A DNA stretch of 64,000 nucleotides, taken from Thorsellia anophelis DSM 18579. GTDB lineage: Bacteria; Pseudomonadota; Gammaproteobacteria; Enterobacterales; Thorselliaceae. Below, one piece after another: positions 29,326-39,846 of this stretch. The translations under genes and the position numbers were made by a program. The notes under the pieces were generated by a model, which was not told where the DNA came from, searched no databases, and was given only the letters and a program-made list of their open reading frames with translations. The stretch is taken from contig NZ_FOHV01000001.1 of NCBI RefSeq assembly GCF_900111395.1, forward strand, positions 62,001 to 126,000, written 5' to 3'. Each line of letters opens with the position of its first letter. The stretch's first letter is position 1.

Positions 29326-29432
29326 CACGGGTACTACAAGAGCAGTCTTTCTTGCGCTGGCATTATCCAGATCAAGTTTGACGGTCGAAAATTAAAAACT
29401 TTCCTCTCAGCCGAGTTTACCCAGCTCCCGTG
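29326..29432 (-). promoter_or_regulatory. TPP riboswitch (THI element)
   Basis: Read on the minus strand, the region has the conserved thi-box parts in order: CACGGGAGCTGGG, then CGGCTGAGAGGAA (the CUGAGA motif), then CTTGATCTGGATAATGCC (the CUGAUCUGGAUAAUGCCAG core) followed by AGCGCAAGAAAGA. Outer arms CACGGG (from 29432) and CCCGTG (to 29326) close the P1 helix. It lies 63 bp upstream of ykoF, so TPP should repress the ykoFEDC importer. Between the aptamer and the start codon is a small hairpin (ATGGTTTAGACCAT), so control may act on translation or on termination. Confidence 0.96.
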
Positions 29433-29632
29433 ACAACTTACCCATATCATTACTAATTTTGTAATTTATTGCAAGCTTTTTCTAGATCATAGTATAAAAA
29501 TAAAAGCGAGGTGAAGCTGTTTGCTTTTAATCGTTATAGATGAGATTGTCATGAATTAGGCATTGAGCTAAATAAATTTGGAAATGAATTTAAATATTCC
29601 TATCTTATGATTATTGTAATGCGATTATACAT

Positions 29633-30610
29633 CTAAAAGTGTTGGTAGATCAGTTTCTCCAACATTTCAATATGATTATCGGACGCATTGAGTGCAGGAA
29701 TATAACTAAATTTTTCACCACCATGCTCTATAAAAGATTCTTTAATGCCAATAGAAATTTCCTCTAAGGTTTCTAGGCAATCAGATGAAAATCCAGGGCA
29801 AATAATTTGTAAGTGCTTAATGCCCGACTTAGCAAGTGATTCAACTGTTGCATCGGTTGCAGGTACTAACCAAGGTTCCTTGCCAAATTTTGATTGGTAT
29901 GTGAGTTGAACGATATCCTCTTTCCAGACAAGTTCATTGACGAGTTTAGCATTCACTGCTGCCGTGGTTGCTTGACAACGAAGTGGATAGTCATCCCCTT
30001 GATTGGCAAAACGCACAGGAATACCGTGTAATGAAAACAGTAATTTATCAGGGATACCATGCTCACTTGTATGATTTTTAATACATGTCACTAAAGCATC
30101 AATATATGGTTCAAACGTTGCGTAATCACGAATAAATCGAAGTGAAGGTATTGCCCTACGTTTTTGAAGAGATCTCGCTACTGCATCAAAAACAGCTGCG
30201 CTCGTTGAACAGGAGTATTGAGGGTACAGAGGGAGAATTAAAATATCCTCCACCCCAGCAGATAGGAGTTTATCCATTGCCATATTTACTGTGGGCTCAC
30301 TATAACAAAATGCAAACGCTATTTCATGATCAGGTAATTTTTTTGAAAGTGCTTCTGCTTGTGCTTTTGTGTAGACATATAAGGGAGAACCACCCTCTAA
30401 CCAAATAGATTGGTATAATTTAGCCACTTTAGGGCTTCTTATTGGTAAAATGATACCACGTAAAAGAGGTTGCCATAATATTTTGGGAAGATCTACGACC
30501 CTTGAATCACTCAAAAATGTTTTTAAATAACGGCTAACTGAACTTGGAGTTGGCGCATCTGGGGTGCCTAAGTTAACTAATAAAATTCCTTTTTTTGGTA
30601 ATAATTGCAT
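29633..30610 (-). CDS. hemH: Ferrochelatase HemH
   Basis: Inserts Fe(II) into protoporphyrin IX, the last step of haem synthesis, at the inner face of the membrane. 325 residues. N-terminal GILLVNLGTPDAP, catalytic His in LLFSLHGIPVRF, the Tyr/Gln stretch VQLTYQSKFGKEPWL and the metal-side Glu in CPGFSSDCLETLEEI are all present. GGAG precedes the ATG. It lies downstream of adk as in E. coli, but a terminator separates them. Confidence 0.96.
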   Translation of the reverse strand: MQLLPKKGILLVNLGTPDAPTPSSVSRYLKTFLSDSRVVDLPKILWQPLLRGIILPIRSPKVAKLYQSIWLEGGSPLYVYTKAQAEALSKKLPDHEIAFAFCYSEPTVNMAMDKLLSAGVEDILILPLYPQYSCSTSAAVFDAVARSLQKRRAIPSLRFIRDYATFEPYIDALVTCIKNHTSEHGIPDKLLFSLHGIPVRFANQGDDYPLRCQATTAAVNAKLVNELVWKEDIVQLTYQSKFGKEPWLVPATDATVESLAKSGIKHLQIICPGFSSDCLETLEEISIGIKESFIEHGGEKFSYIPALNASDNHIEMLEKLIYQHF

Positions 30611-30634
30611 CTCGACTCCTGCAAATTTTAATAC

Positions 30635-30676
30635 AAATAAAACCTCTATACTAAATACGTTAATTTAATATAGAGG
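30635..30676 (-). terminator. Rho-independent terminator after adk
   Basis: On the minus strand CCTCTATATTAAAT pairs with TTTAGTATAGAGG (arms within 30643-30676), followed by TTTTATTT. It lies 45 bp after the adk stop and ahead of hemH. Confidence 0.8.
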
Positions 30677-30720
30677 CCAGATTTTAAATCATTAACTCGG
30701 TTACTACACCTTAAATTAGC

Positions 30721-31398
<678 letters not shown>

Positions 31399-31445
31399 TT
31401 AAATTGTTATTTTTCTTCGACTGAGAGCGGTCAGTCACATGTCAA

Positions 31446-32399
31446 TTAGTCTAAGTTATTTGTCACAATACGCAATGCTTTTGGTACTTCAAAAACAATA
31501 TTTTCTTCCCTGCCACTCATTTCAATGACATCCGTTGCTCCAAGAGCTTTAAGATGGGTAATAACTTGTTGAACTAATATATCAGGAGCAGATGCGCCAG
31601 CGGTTAATCCTATTTTTTTGACATGATTAAACCATTTAGGATTAATGTCTAAGTGTGTGTCAATCAAATAAGCGGGTTTTCCTGTCCGAAGAGCGAGTTC
31701 TGCCAAGCGATTTGAATTAGAGGAGTTTTTAGACCCTACAACTAATACTAAATCGACTTGCCCCACCATTTCTCGGACTGCTTCTTGGCGGTTAGTGGTA
31801 GCATAACAGATATCATCTTTACGAGGGCCAATGATATGACTAAAACGTGATCTTAACGCATCAATTATGTCAGAAGTATCATCTACAGATAAAGTAGTTT
31901 GGGTCATAAAACAGAGGTTACTTTCATTTTTAACCTTCAGTTGCCATACATCTTCTGGCGATTCTACTAAATACATGCCACCCTCTGGGTTATTATATTG
32001 ACCCATTGTACCTTCTACTTCAGGATGGCCAGCGTGCCCGATTAAAATCGCTTCAGTCCCTTTTCGGCTAGCTCTTGCCACTTCCATGTGAACTTTAGTT
32101 ACAAGAGGACAAGTTGCATCGAATAACATTTGTAAGTTACGTGATTTTGCCTCATTACGCACACTTTGTGAGACGCCATGCGCTGAAAAAATTAGGATTG
32201 AACCATCAGGAACTTCGCTGATTTCTTCAATAAAGATAGCACCACGATTGCGGAGATCATCAACAACATAGCGATTATGTACAACTTCATGACGAACAAA
32301 GATAGGGGCACCAAAAATTTCCAGTGCTCTATCGACAATAGAAATGGCTCTATCAACACCAGCACAAAATCCACGTGGGTTAGCTAACAGTATTTGCAT
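31446..32399 (-). CDS. ispH: 4-hydroxy-3-methylbut-2-enyl diphosphate reductase IspH
   Basis: Last enzyme of the MEP isoprenoid pathway: makes IPP and DMAPP using a 4Fe-4S cluster. 317 residues. The three cluster Cys lie in [23 protein letters not shown] and [10 protein letters not shown]. Substrate-binding His residues are in [12 protein letters not shown] and [11 protein letters not shown]. The adjacent fkpB stop lies 4 bp upstream of the ATG; together with lspA and ileS they form one compact operon. Confidence 0.97.
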   Translation of the reverse strand: MQILLANPRGFCAGVDRAISIVDRALEIFGAPIFVRHEVVHNRYVVDDLRNRGAIFIEEISEVPDGSILIFSAHGVSQSVRNEAKSRNLQMLFDATCPLVTKVHMEVARASRKGTEAILIGHAGHPEVEGTMGQYNNPEGGMYLVESPEDVWQLKVKNESNLCFMTQTTLSVDDTSDIIDALRSRFSHIIGPRKDDICYATTNRQEAVREMVGQVDLVLVVGSKNSSNSNRLAELALRTGKPAYLIDTHLDINPKWFNHVKKIGLTAGASAPDILVQQVITHLKALGATDVIEMSGREENIVFEVPKALRIVTNNLD

Positions 32400-32402
32400 G
32401 GT

Positions 32403-32894
32403 TTAATCTATCTCATCTAGTCTATCAATTGGATCTATATCAATGATTTCTATTTTAAACTCAACTGTTTTACCAGCCAAAGGATGATTAAAATCAACGG
32501 TAATAGAATCTTCAGTGATTGCCTTAATAACCCCTGCCATCTGATTACCATTTGCTGTATTAAACATCATAATGGTGCCTATAGTAGGTAAACCTGTTTC
32601 TATAAAATCCCTTGGTGTGAAATACTGTATTAAATTAGGGTTGATCTCACCAAAGACGGCATGGGGTGGTAGGGTGAAATTTTTCGTATCACCAATCGAT
32701 AAGCCAATAAGCTGCGCCTCTAGCTCTGTTGATAAAGTTCCATCACCTAGTTGAAATAATGTTGGCTTCCCTGATGCACGAGTTGACTCAGCTACCGAAC
32801 CATCTTCTAAAATTAGGTCGAAATGGATCATCACTGTGCTATGGCTGTTGACTGCGTAATTTGAGGTTATAGTCTCATGAGTATTAGTTTGCAT
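32403..32894 (-). CDS. fkpB: FKBP-type peptidyl-prolyl isomerase FkpB (SlpA)
   Basis: SlyD-like prolyl isomerase and chaperone in the cytosol. About 163 residues: FKBP half with VMIHFDLILEDGSVAEST and FQLGDGTLSTELE, then the inserted-flap region (PPHAVFGEINPNLIQYF) and the end VDFNHPLAGKTVEFKIEI. Several in-frame ATGs exist; the one at 32894 has GAGG six bases upstream and best fits the family N-terminus. That makes an 11-bp overlap with the lspA end. Confidence 0.93.
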   Translation of the reverse strand: MQTNTHETITSNYAVNSHSTVMIHFDLILEDGSVAESTRASGKPTLFQLGDGTLSTELEAQLIGLSIGDTKNFTLPPHAVFGEINPNLIQYFTPRDFIETGLPTIGTIMMFNTANGNQMAGVIKAITEDSITVDFNHPLAGKTVEFKIEIIDIDPIDRLDEID

Positions 32895-33441
32895 TGTTTG
32901 CCTCATTGTTTTTGTTTTGGCTAGGTTTGTGAACAAATAATCCATCTAGAAGAATCAATCCAGCGCCAACACAAATGGCTATATCCGCAATATTGAAGGT
33001 TGCGAAGTGCCAATTACCAATGTAAAAATCGATAAAATCAATTACAAATCCATGTACTAATCTATCAAATAAATTACCAAGCGCACCGCCTATTACCATT
33101 GCATAACCAATATTGATCATCTTGTGGTTACTAGGAGTTTTTCGCATGAAATAAACTAAAATACTGCTTATAGAAACAGCAATTAAGGTGAAGAACCAGC
33201 GTTGCCAGCCGCTGTGTTCACTTAGAAAGCCGAATGCTGCTCCTGTATTTTGTGCGTAAGCAAAATTTAGAAATGGCATGACAGGCACTGATTCACCAAG
33301 CATAAAATTATGTAGCACATAAAATTTAGAGGTGAGATCTAAGACAATAACAAATATAGCTATCCATAGCCAAATAAGACCACTTTTCTTTGCTGTGATT
33401 TTATTCGCATCATTCACATTTTGATGAAGGTTTAAATTCAT
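32884..33441 (-). CDS. lspA: Prolipoprotein signal peptidase LspA
   Basis: Inner-membrane aspartyl peptidase that removes lipoprotein signal peptides. 185 residues with four membrane helices. Catalytic Asp residues lie in ALGNLFDRLVHG and FNIADIAICVGAG, and FAYAQNTGAAFGFL is the conserved Asn-containing motif. The N-terminus is longer and more polar than in E. coli. The ATG overlaps the ileS stop by one base (TAATG). Confidence 0.96.
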   Translation of the reverse strand: MNLNLHQNVNDANKITAKKSGLIWLWIAIFVIVLDLTSKFYVLHNFMLGESVPVMPFLNFAYAQNTGAAFGFLSEHSGWQRWFFTLIAVSISSILVYFMRKTPSNHKMINIGYAMVIGGALGNLFDRLVHGFVIDFIDFYIGNWHFATFNIADIAICVGAGLILLDGLFVHKPSQNKNNEANNAN

Positions 33442-36245
33442 TATGCAAACTTCCTTATTTCACCATGACCTAATACATTTGTTTCGCAACGACTACACAG
33501 TCCACTTGATCCATTAAGCACTGCAAAATGCCAGCAACGAGGGCATTTTTCGCCTTCTGCTTTTATTGCTCGAATTTTCAATTTGATATTTGATTCACTT
33601 TGAACAGCATCAGATGGTGCTTCTTCAATAGGTTTAATTGACACCTGTGATGTTAATAAGACAAATCTTAGTTCGTCTTCTAATCGCTCAAGTTCTTTTG
33701 CTTGTTCAATATCAACAAACAAAGTCACAGCACCTTCTAGTGAGCTGCCGAGTATTTTATCGTTTCGAGCTTGTTCAAGCACTTTATTAACATCAGATCT
33801 AACAGCAAGCATTCTAGACCAAAATGCATCATTCATTGTTTCGTCACCAGACAAGCTAAACAATCCTGTATACCACTCTTGAGTGATGATATATTCACTA
33901 TCAGCGCCAGGTAAAAGCGCCCAAATTTCTTCAGCTGTAAAGGATAAAATAGGCGCAATCCAGCGAACTAAAGCATGAGAAATGTGGTAAAGTGCTGTTT
34001 GACAACTGCGCCTTGCAAGACTCTCTTTTTTGGCAGTGTATTGTCTATCTTTAATGATATCTAGGTAAAACGACCCCATTTCAATTGAACAAAAATGCAT
34101 TATACGTTGGACAACTTGATGAAAATCATATGCTTCATAAGCGGCTAAGATTGCATTTTGTGCCTCTAATGCACGACCAACAGCCCAGTGATCAAGCACA
34201 ACCATTTCTTCTGGTGCAACCATATCCGTTTTTGGGTCAAATCCATTAAGATTTGCTAAGAAAAATCTTGCAGTATTACGAATACGACGATAGCTTTCAG
34301 CAGAACGTTTGAATATTTCATGTGAGACAGACATTTCGCCAGTGTAATCAGTTGATGCAACCCAGAGTCTTAAAATATCTGCACCTAAAGTATCAATAAT
34401 CTCTTGTGGGCTTATCACATTACCAAGTGATTTAGACATTTTTCTGCCATTTGAATCGACAGTAAATCCGTGTGTTAATACTTCCCTATAAGGGGCTTTG
34501 CCATTAATTGCAGTGCCTATCATTAGCGATGACATAAACCAGCCACGATGTTGATCTGAACCTTCCATATACATGTCAGCTTGATGACCATTGAATTCAG
34601 AACGAGCATTTACGACAGAGGCGCTTGTTGACCCTGAATCAAACCAAACGTCGAGTGTATCTGGGATTTTCTCATAATGTTCAGCATCCGCGCCTAGTAT
34701 TTCGCTAGGTTCAAGATCCCACCATGCCTGTATCCCAGCGTCTTCTACTTTTTTTGCAACTTTTTCAATTAGTTCTGGAGTGTTTGGATGTAATTCTTGA
34801 GTTTCTTTATGGACAAATAACGACATTGGTACACCCCAAGTACGTTGCCTTGAAATACACCAATCAGGGCGATTAGCGACCATGTTCTCAATACGAGCTT
34901 GTCCCCAATCAGGAATCCATCGAACATTTTTTATCTCTTCTAAAGATTGTGTGCGTAGACCTTTTTGATCCATGCTGATAAACCACTGTGGTGTTGCTCT
35001 AAAAATAATTGGAGTTTTATGGCGCCAGCAGTGTGGGTAACTATGATGAATTTTTTCCACATGCAAGAGTTGGCCTGATTGTGTTAAAATTTCCACTATT
35101 TTGTCATTTGCTTTAAATACGTGCATGCCATCAAGGCTAGGGAAAGTACCAGGTAAATAGCAACCATTTGGGGCAACTGGATTATAGACTTCCAGTTGAT
35201 ATTTTTGACCAACGCTAAAGTCTTCAGCACCATGTGCAGGTGCGGTATGCACTGCTCCTGTTCCCGCATCTAGAGTGACATGATCTCCAAGGATAGCTGG
35301 AACTTGTCTTTCAATAAAGGGATGAGAAAATTGAACGTTCTCTAATTTATTCCCGAGCACCGTTGCTACTATCTCAAAGTCTGTAATTTTTGCACGTGCC
35401 ATTACTGATTGTACTAAATCAGTTGCTAAAATGAGATATTTTCCAGGTGTTTTAACTAAACTATATTGATATTCTGGATGTACAGAAATTGCTTGGTTAG
35501 CTGGTAAAGTCCAAGGTGTTGTTGTCCAAATCACTAACGCGATTTTTTCACCAATTGATGGGGTACCAAACAGTAAGGCAACTGCGCCACTATCGACAGC
35601 GTCAAAACAGACATCAATAGAAGGTGAAGTTTTATCTTCATACTCAACTTCTGCCTCAGCTAAAGAAGAGCGACAGTCAATGCACCAATGAACAGGCTTT
35701 GAGCCCTTATGTAAATGACCATTATGAATGATTTTTCCTAGTGTTCTGATGATATTTGCTTCTGTTTTAAAATCCATCGTTTTATACGGATTTTCCCAGT
35801 CACCTAATACTCCAAGACGAATAAAATCAGTTTTTTGTAGTTCAATTTGCGTTTCTGCGTAGTCTCGACAAGCTTGTCTAAATTCACCTGCGCTGATTTT
35901 TTCACCCGGTTTACCAACTAATCCTTCAACTTTAAGCTCTATCGGAAGGCCATGACAGTCCCATCCTGGAATGTAAGGGGAATCAAATCCAAATAATCCT
36001 TTTGATTTAACTACCATGTCTTTGATGATTTTATTTAACGCATGACCAATATGTATTGTACCATTTGCATAGGGAGGACCATCATGAAGAATGAAGGATT
36101 GTTTACCTTTTTTGGCTTCTCTAATTTTTTGATAGAGTTTTTTGTCTTGCCAAGCTTTTAGCATTGCGGGCTCACGTTTAGCTAGATCGCCGCGCATTGG
36201 GAAAGGTGTTTCTGGTAAATTTAATGTGGATTTGTAATCAGTCAT
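33441..36245 (-). CDS. ileS: Isoleucyl-tRNA synthetase IleS
   Basis: Class I synthetase charging tRNA-Ile, with an editing domain. 934 residues, near the E. coli length. ATP motifs HIGH ([14 protein letters not shown]) and KMSKS ([10 protein letters not shown]) are intact. The CP1 editing domain shows [12 protein letters not shown] and [18 protein letters not shown]. The C-terminal zinc knuckle has CPRCWHF and CSRCETN. It is in the operon ribF-ileS-lspA-fkpB-ispH. Confidence 0.98.
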   Translation of the reverse strand: MTDYKSTLNLPETPFPMRGDLAKREPAMLKAWQDKKLYQKIREAKKGKQSFILHDGPPYANGTIHIGHALNKIIKDMVVKSKGLFGFDSPYIPGWDCHGLPIELKVEGLVGKPGEKISAGEFRQACRDYAETQIELQKTDFIRLGVLGDWENPYKTMDFKTEANIIRTLGKIIHNGHLHKGSKPVHWCIDCRSSLAEAEVEYEDKTSPSIDVCFDAVDSGAVALLFGTPSIGEKIALVIWTTTPWTLPANQAISVHPEYQYSLVKTPGKYLILATDLVQSVMARAKITDFEIVATVLGNKLENVQFSHPFIERQVPAILGDHVTLDAGTGAVHTAPAHGAEDFSVGQKYQLEVYNPVAPNGCYLPGTFPSLDGMHVFKANDKIVEILTQSGQLLHVEKIHHSYPHCWRHKTPIIFRATPQWFISMDQKGLRTQSLEEIKNVRWIPDWGQARIENMVANRPDWCISRQRTWGVPMSLFVHKETQELHPNTPELIEKVAKKVEDAGIQAWWDLEPSEILGADAEHYEKIPDTLDVWFDSGSTSASVVNARSEFNGHQADMYMEGSDQHRGWFMSSLMIGTAINGKAPYREVLTHGFTVDSNGRKMSKSLGNVISPQEIIDTLGADILRLWVASTDYTGEMSVSHEIFKRSAESYRRIRNTARFFLANLNGFDPKTDMVAPEEMVVLDHWAVGRALEAQNAILAAYEAYDFHQVVQRIMHFCSIEMGSFYLDIIKDRQYTAKKESLARRSCQTALYHISHALVRWIAPILSFTAEEIWALLPGADSEYIITQEWYTGLFSLSGDETMNDAFWSRMLAVRSDVNKVLEQARNDKILGSSLEGAVTLFVDIEQAKELERLEDELRFVLLTSQVSIKPIEEAPSDAVQSESNIKLKIRAIKAEGEKCPRCWHFAVLNGSSGLCSRCETNVLGHGEIRKFA

Positions 36246-36430
36246 TAGTATTAGATCTCTTATGTTTAATCAATTGATTCAAAAGTGGGCAAAATAGCTG
36301 TACTAGCTAAATATTTCACTTATATTAAAACAAATTTGAACCTTGCTCCACCTAATTCGGATATCGAATCTACCAGATGTTGGTATTTTATTGGTTTAAA
36401 GCAGGTTTGTTAAATTTAATTGCAGCAGTG

Positions 36431-37423
36431 TTAATTTTCGCTGCCATTTTTATCATTTTCGCCAAAGTAGCGACGTGTTGCCTCAATATCAGATTGAATT
36501 TGTGATTTTAACGCCTCTAAACCATCAAATTTTTGTTCTGATCTAATCTTATGCTTGAGTACAACAGTGATATGTTTACCGTAGAGATTAAAGGACTCAT
36601 CAAAAATAAAGACCTCAAGTAGATGTTTTTTGCCAGCTACAGTTGGTCTAAATCCAATATTTGCGATACCATACAAAGTGGATTTTCCTGATAAATGCTC
36701 TATATCAGATCCAGTAATATGAACAGCATAGACGCCATTTACAGCAGATTTAATGCGATTCATTGAGATATTTGCTGTTGGAAACCCTAATTGCGCACCA
36801 ATTTTATCTCCATGTATTACGCGACCAGAAATCGAGTAAGGTCTACCTAATAAAGAGCTTGCATGATCAAGATCATCTAGCATTAATGCTTTGCGTATTG
36901 AGGTGCTGCTAATTCGCTCTTCATTTAAGGTAATCGTATTAAGTGCTTCAACTACAAAATGCTGCTTATCAGCATAATGAGTCAAAAAAGCCATATCTCC
37001 TTGTCTATTTGCCCCAAATTTGAAATCATCACCGATGAGTAAAAATTTGACATTAAGTACATTTATTAAAAGATCCTCAACAAATTCCTGTGCTGTTAGC
37101 TTGGCAATATGATGATTGAAAGGAACACAAAATACATAGTCTATTTTAAATGATTTGAGAGCGGTTATTTTATCACGAAAATGAGTTAATCTTGCAGGAG
37201 CCTTATCTGGTGAAAAATACTCTAAGGGTTGGGGTTCAAAAATCATAACAACCGAAGGTAAATCACCGGCTTTTTGTTTAAGTCTATCAACCAGAGCTTT
37301 ATGGCCAAGATGGACGCCATCAAAATTACCAATTGTTAACGCACACCCATTTTTAAGGGCGCTTAATTGTGGTGATTGTGCTAAAGACAAACAGTTATTA
37401 AAGCCTCGAATTAATTGCATCAT
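36431..37423 (-). CDS. ribF: Bifunctional riboflavin kinase / FAD synthetase RibF
   Basis: Converts riboflavin to FMN and FMN to FAD. 330 residues. The N-terminal FAD synthetase domain shows TIGNFDGVHLGHKALV and LLIGDDFKFG; ISSTSIRKAL marks the domain end. The C-terminal riboflavin kinase domain shows LGFPTANI and the RPTVAGKKHLLEVFIFDE stretch. Starts at 37423 and 37420 are both ATG with no clear Shine-Dalgarno sequence. First gene of the minus-strand operon leading to ileS (185-bp spacer). Confidence 0.96.
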   Translation of the reverse strand: MMQLIRGFNNCLSLAQSPQLSALKNGCALTIGNFDGVHLGHKALVDRLKQKAGDLPSVVMIFEPQPLEYFSPDKAPARLTHFRDKITALKSFKIDYVFCVPFNHHIAKLTAQEFVEDLLINVLNVKFLLIGDDFKFGANRQGDMAFLTHYADKQHFVVEALNTITLNEERISSTSIRKALMLDDLDHASSLLGRPYSISGRVIHGDKIGAQLGFPTANISMNRIKSAVNGVYAVHITGSDIEHLSGKSTLYGIANIGFRPTVAGKKHLLEVFIFDESFNLYGKHITVVLKHKIRSEQKFDGLEALKSQIQSDIEATRRYFGENDKNGSEN

Positions 37424-37888
37424 TCAGGTGTTGTGATCCGGTTGTTAAAGGTCATTATATCGATATTAATCTATTTAACCGCTATTGTAGGCGGTTGTAC
37501 TTTTTTTGTAGAGTGGAATTTGCAATTTTTCTCAAATTGTTCTATTAAAATGAGAGTTATTTATCAAAATCACTGTTCTCTGAGTTTTGCCATCATTTAT
37601 TGCTGTTGTGTTATGCCATATTTGCATTTTTTTGCAAAAAATAACTCAATAAAGACATTATGAGGTATTTTTAAAAGATAAATACTAAAAATAGCAATAA
37701 ATTTTGTTATGATAGCCATCACGGAACTCGCAGAGTTGTCATGCGATAATCAGGTTGCTTATTTGAGTACTTCAGGTGAAATATTAATTTTAACTAGCAA
37801 CCTACTCTTTTTTATCACAATGCAATTTAGAATGCACCTATTATTTTGAGTCATTTTCAAGATTGTATGTAATTATAATCATTACACT
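37424..37888. other. ribF-thiI divergent intergenic region
   Basis: 465 bp between divergent genes, so it should hold both promoters. It contains a small hairpin (AACTCGCAGAGTT near 37725-37737). No FMN or TPP aptamer was recognised. A short plus-strand frame at 37415-37663 has no family features and is taken as chance. Confidence 0.5.
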
Positions 37889-39364
37889 ATGAAATACATT
37901 ATTAAGTTGTTTCCTGAAATCGTTATGAAAAGCGATTCAGTTAGAAAAAGGTTTAGTAAAATCCTAACTAGTAATATTCGCAATGTTTTAGGTACGCTTG
38001 CGAACAATATTGCGGTTGTAAGAAGTTGGGATCATATTGAAATTAGAACAAAAAATCATGCGCCAATCTTGTCTTCAGTTGATGAACAATCTGTTCTTGA
38101 ACAGTTACAACGTATTCCTGGTATACATCATATTCTTCAAGTAGAGGAGTATACCTATACAGATTTACATAATATTTTTGAGATTGCTTTATCAGTTTAT
38201 CAATCCCAGCTAGAAGGGAAAAGTTTCTGTGTAAGAGTAAAGCGTAAAGGAGAACATAATTTTAGTTCAAGTGAAGCTGAAAGGTATATAGGCGGAGGGT
38301 TAAATCAATCTGTTGAAACAGCAAGAGTTAAATTGAAACACCCTGATGTGACAGTACAGCTTGAAATCGAAAATGATATTTTAAGATTAGTGAAAGCGAG
38401 ATTTGAAGGGTTAGGCGGTTTTCCTATTGGAACTCAAGATGAAGTCCTTTCTCTTATTTCAGGAGGGTTTGATTCGAGTGTTGCTAGTTATAAGTTAATC
38501 AGACGTGGCTGTAAAGTTCATTATTGTTTTTTTAACTTAGGTGGCGCTGCTCATGAAATAGGTGTCAAGCAAACTGCTTATTATCTTTGGTCTCAATTTG
38601 CTTCATCTCACCGAGTTCGGTTTATTTCTGTAGATTTTTCTGAGGTCGTTGAAGAAATTTTGACTAAAATTGATAATGGCTTGATGGGTGTGGTACTTAA
38701 ACGAATGATGGTTAGGGCTGCATCTCAATTGACTGAGCGTTATGATGTAAGCGCTTTAATAACAGGAGAGGCAATAGGACAAGTTTCAAGTCAAACGTTA
38801 AAAAATTTAAGGGTCATCGATAATGCAACAGATACTTTGGTTATAAGGCCATTAATTGCTGAAGATAAAGAAACCATTATTGCACTGGCAAGACAAATAG
38901 GTACAGAAGACTTGGCCAAAACAATGCCGGAGTATTGCGGGGTTATTTCTAATAGTCCCACAGTGTGCGCTGACAAGTCACATGTAGAGTTGGAAGAAGC
39001 AAAATTTGATTTTAACCTATTAGATGCGGCAGTTAAACATTCTGTAAACGTTGATATCAGAACTTTAGCGTCAGAAGCAGAAAAAGAAGTTGTCCATGTC
39101 GAAGGTACTATAACCTTTGCTGAAAATGATATCCTTCTAGATATCAGAGCACCAGAGGAGAGAGAACAAAAACCTTTGAATCTTGAGGGTATTGAAATCA
39201 AACTCATGCCTTTTTATACGCTAAATCGAGAATTTAAAACGTTGGATCAATCAAAAACATATTTGCTTTATTGTCAAAAAGGCGTGATGAGTCGCTTGCA
39301 AGCTTTATATTTACATGAATTAGGTTTTCAAAATGTCAAAGTTTATTTTGGGGAAAAATCATGA
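37889..39364 (+). CDS. thiI: tRNA 4-thiouridine synthetase ThiI (with rhodanese domain)
   Basis: Makes 4-thiouridine in tRNA and, in enterobacteria, passes sulfur to ThiS for the thiazole half of thiamine. 491 residues: ferredoxin-like and THUMP domains (about 1-165), a PP-loop ATPase domain with [11 protein letters not shown], the conserved Cys in [15 protein letters not shown], and a C-terminal rhodanese domain (about 400-491) with persulfide Cys in [14 protein letters not shown]. The enterobacterial long form. ATG without a clear Shine-Dalgarno sequence. Its stop overlaps the folB start (ATGA). Confidence 0.96.
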   Translation: MKYIIKLFPEIVMKSDSVRKRFSKILTSNIRNVLGTLANNIAVVRSWDHIEIRTKNHAPILSSVDEQSVLEQLQRIPGIHHILQVEEYTYTDLHNIFEIALSVYQSQLEGKSFCVRVKRKGEHNFSSSEAERYIGGGLNQSVETARVKLKHPDVTVQLEIENDILRLVKARFEGLGGFPIGTQDEVLSLISGGFDSSVASYKLIRRGCKVHYCFFNLGGAAHEIGVKQTAYYLWSQFASSHRVRFISVDFSEVVEEILTKIDNGLMGVVLKRMMVRAASQLTERYDVSALITGEAIGQVSSQTLKNLRVIDNATDTLVIRPLIAEDKETIIALARQIGTEDLAKTMPEYCGVISNSPTVCADKSHVELEEAKFDFNLLDAAVKHSVNVDIRTLASEAEKEVVHVEGTITFAENDILLDIRAPEEREQKPLNLEGIEIKLMPFYTLNREFKTLDQSKTYLLYCQKGVMSRLQALYLHELGFQNVKVYFGEKS

Positions 39365-39762
39365 ATAAAGGATTAAATAGATTAAATGAACTTGTATTGC
39401 ATGATAAGGTATGGATTGAATCATTAACCGTGCTTGCCTCTATTGGCGTTTATGATTGGGAGCAAACCATTAAGCAGAGATTAGAACTAGATATTGTTAT
39501 GTATTGGGATAATCGCCAAGCAGCTCTATCTGATGATGTTTCTGACTGTTTGAATTACGCGGCTATCAGTGAAGCTGTGACTCACTATATTTCCGCAGGT
39601 AAATTTGCTTTGATAGAAAGAGTGGCTGAAGAAATTGCTCAATTATTATTAGTCAATTACCACTTGCCAGCAGTAGAAGTAACTGTACGTAAACCGACAG
39701 CGGTCGCATCAGCTAATCAAGTTGGTGTTACCATATTAAGATTAAACGATTCATGCAGTTAG
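39361..39762 (+). CDS. folB: Dihydroneopterin aldolase FolB
   Basis: Folate pathway enzyme that makes 6-hydroxymethyl-dihydropterin. 133 residues; the core [51 protein letters not shown] and VTVRKPTAV match enterobacterial FolB, including the Tyr, Glu and Lys active-site positions. It has about 13 extra N-terminal residues; the ATG at 39361 is supported by GGGGA seven bases upstream and by a four-base overlap with thiI. The thiI-folB coupling is unlike E. coli, where folB is elsewhere. Confidence 0.9.
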   Translation: MNKGLNRLNELVLHDKVWIESLTVLASIGVYDWEQTIKQRLELDIVMYWDNRQAALSDDVSDCLNYAAISEAVTHYISAGKFALIERVAEEIAQLLLVNYHLPAVEVTVRKPTAVASANQVGVTILRLNDSCS

Positions 39763-39846
39763 GTTCGTCTGAACTTACTGGATGTGATTAGATAATATCC
39801 ATTTAAATAGTAGATAGATCAATTGAATACAGACACTTTTTTGAAA

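Noticed and set aside
31400-31445. Hairpin GACTGA...TCAGTC between ispH and adk
   Set aside because: Short stem with no following U-run on either strand; not enough to call a terminator.
37415-37663. Small hydrophobic plus-strand frame upstream of thiI
   Set aside because: Cys/Phe-rich chance-like text, overlaps the ribF start, and no Shine-Dalgarno sequence.
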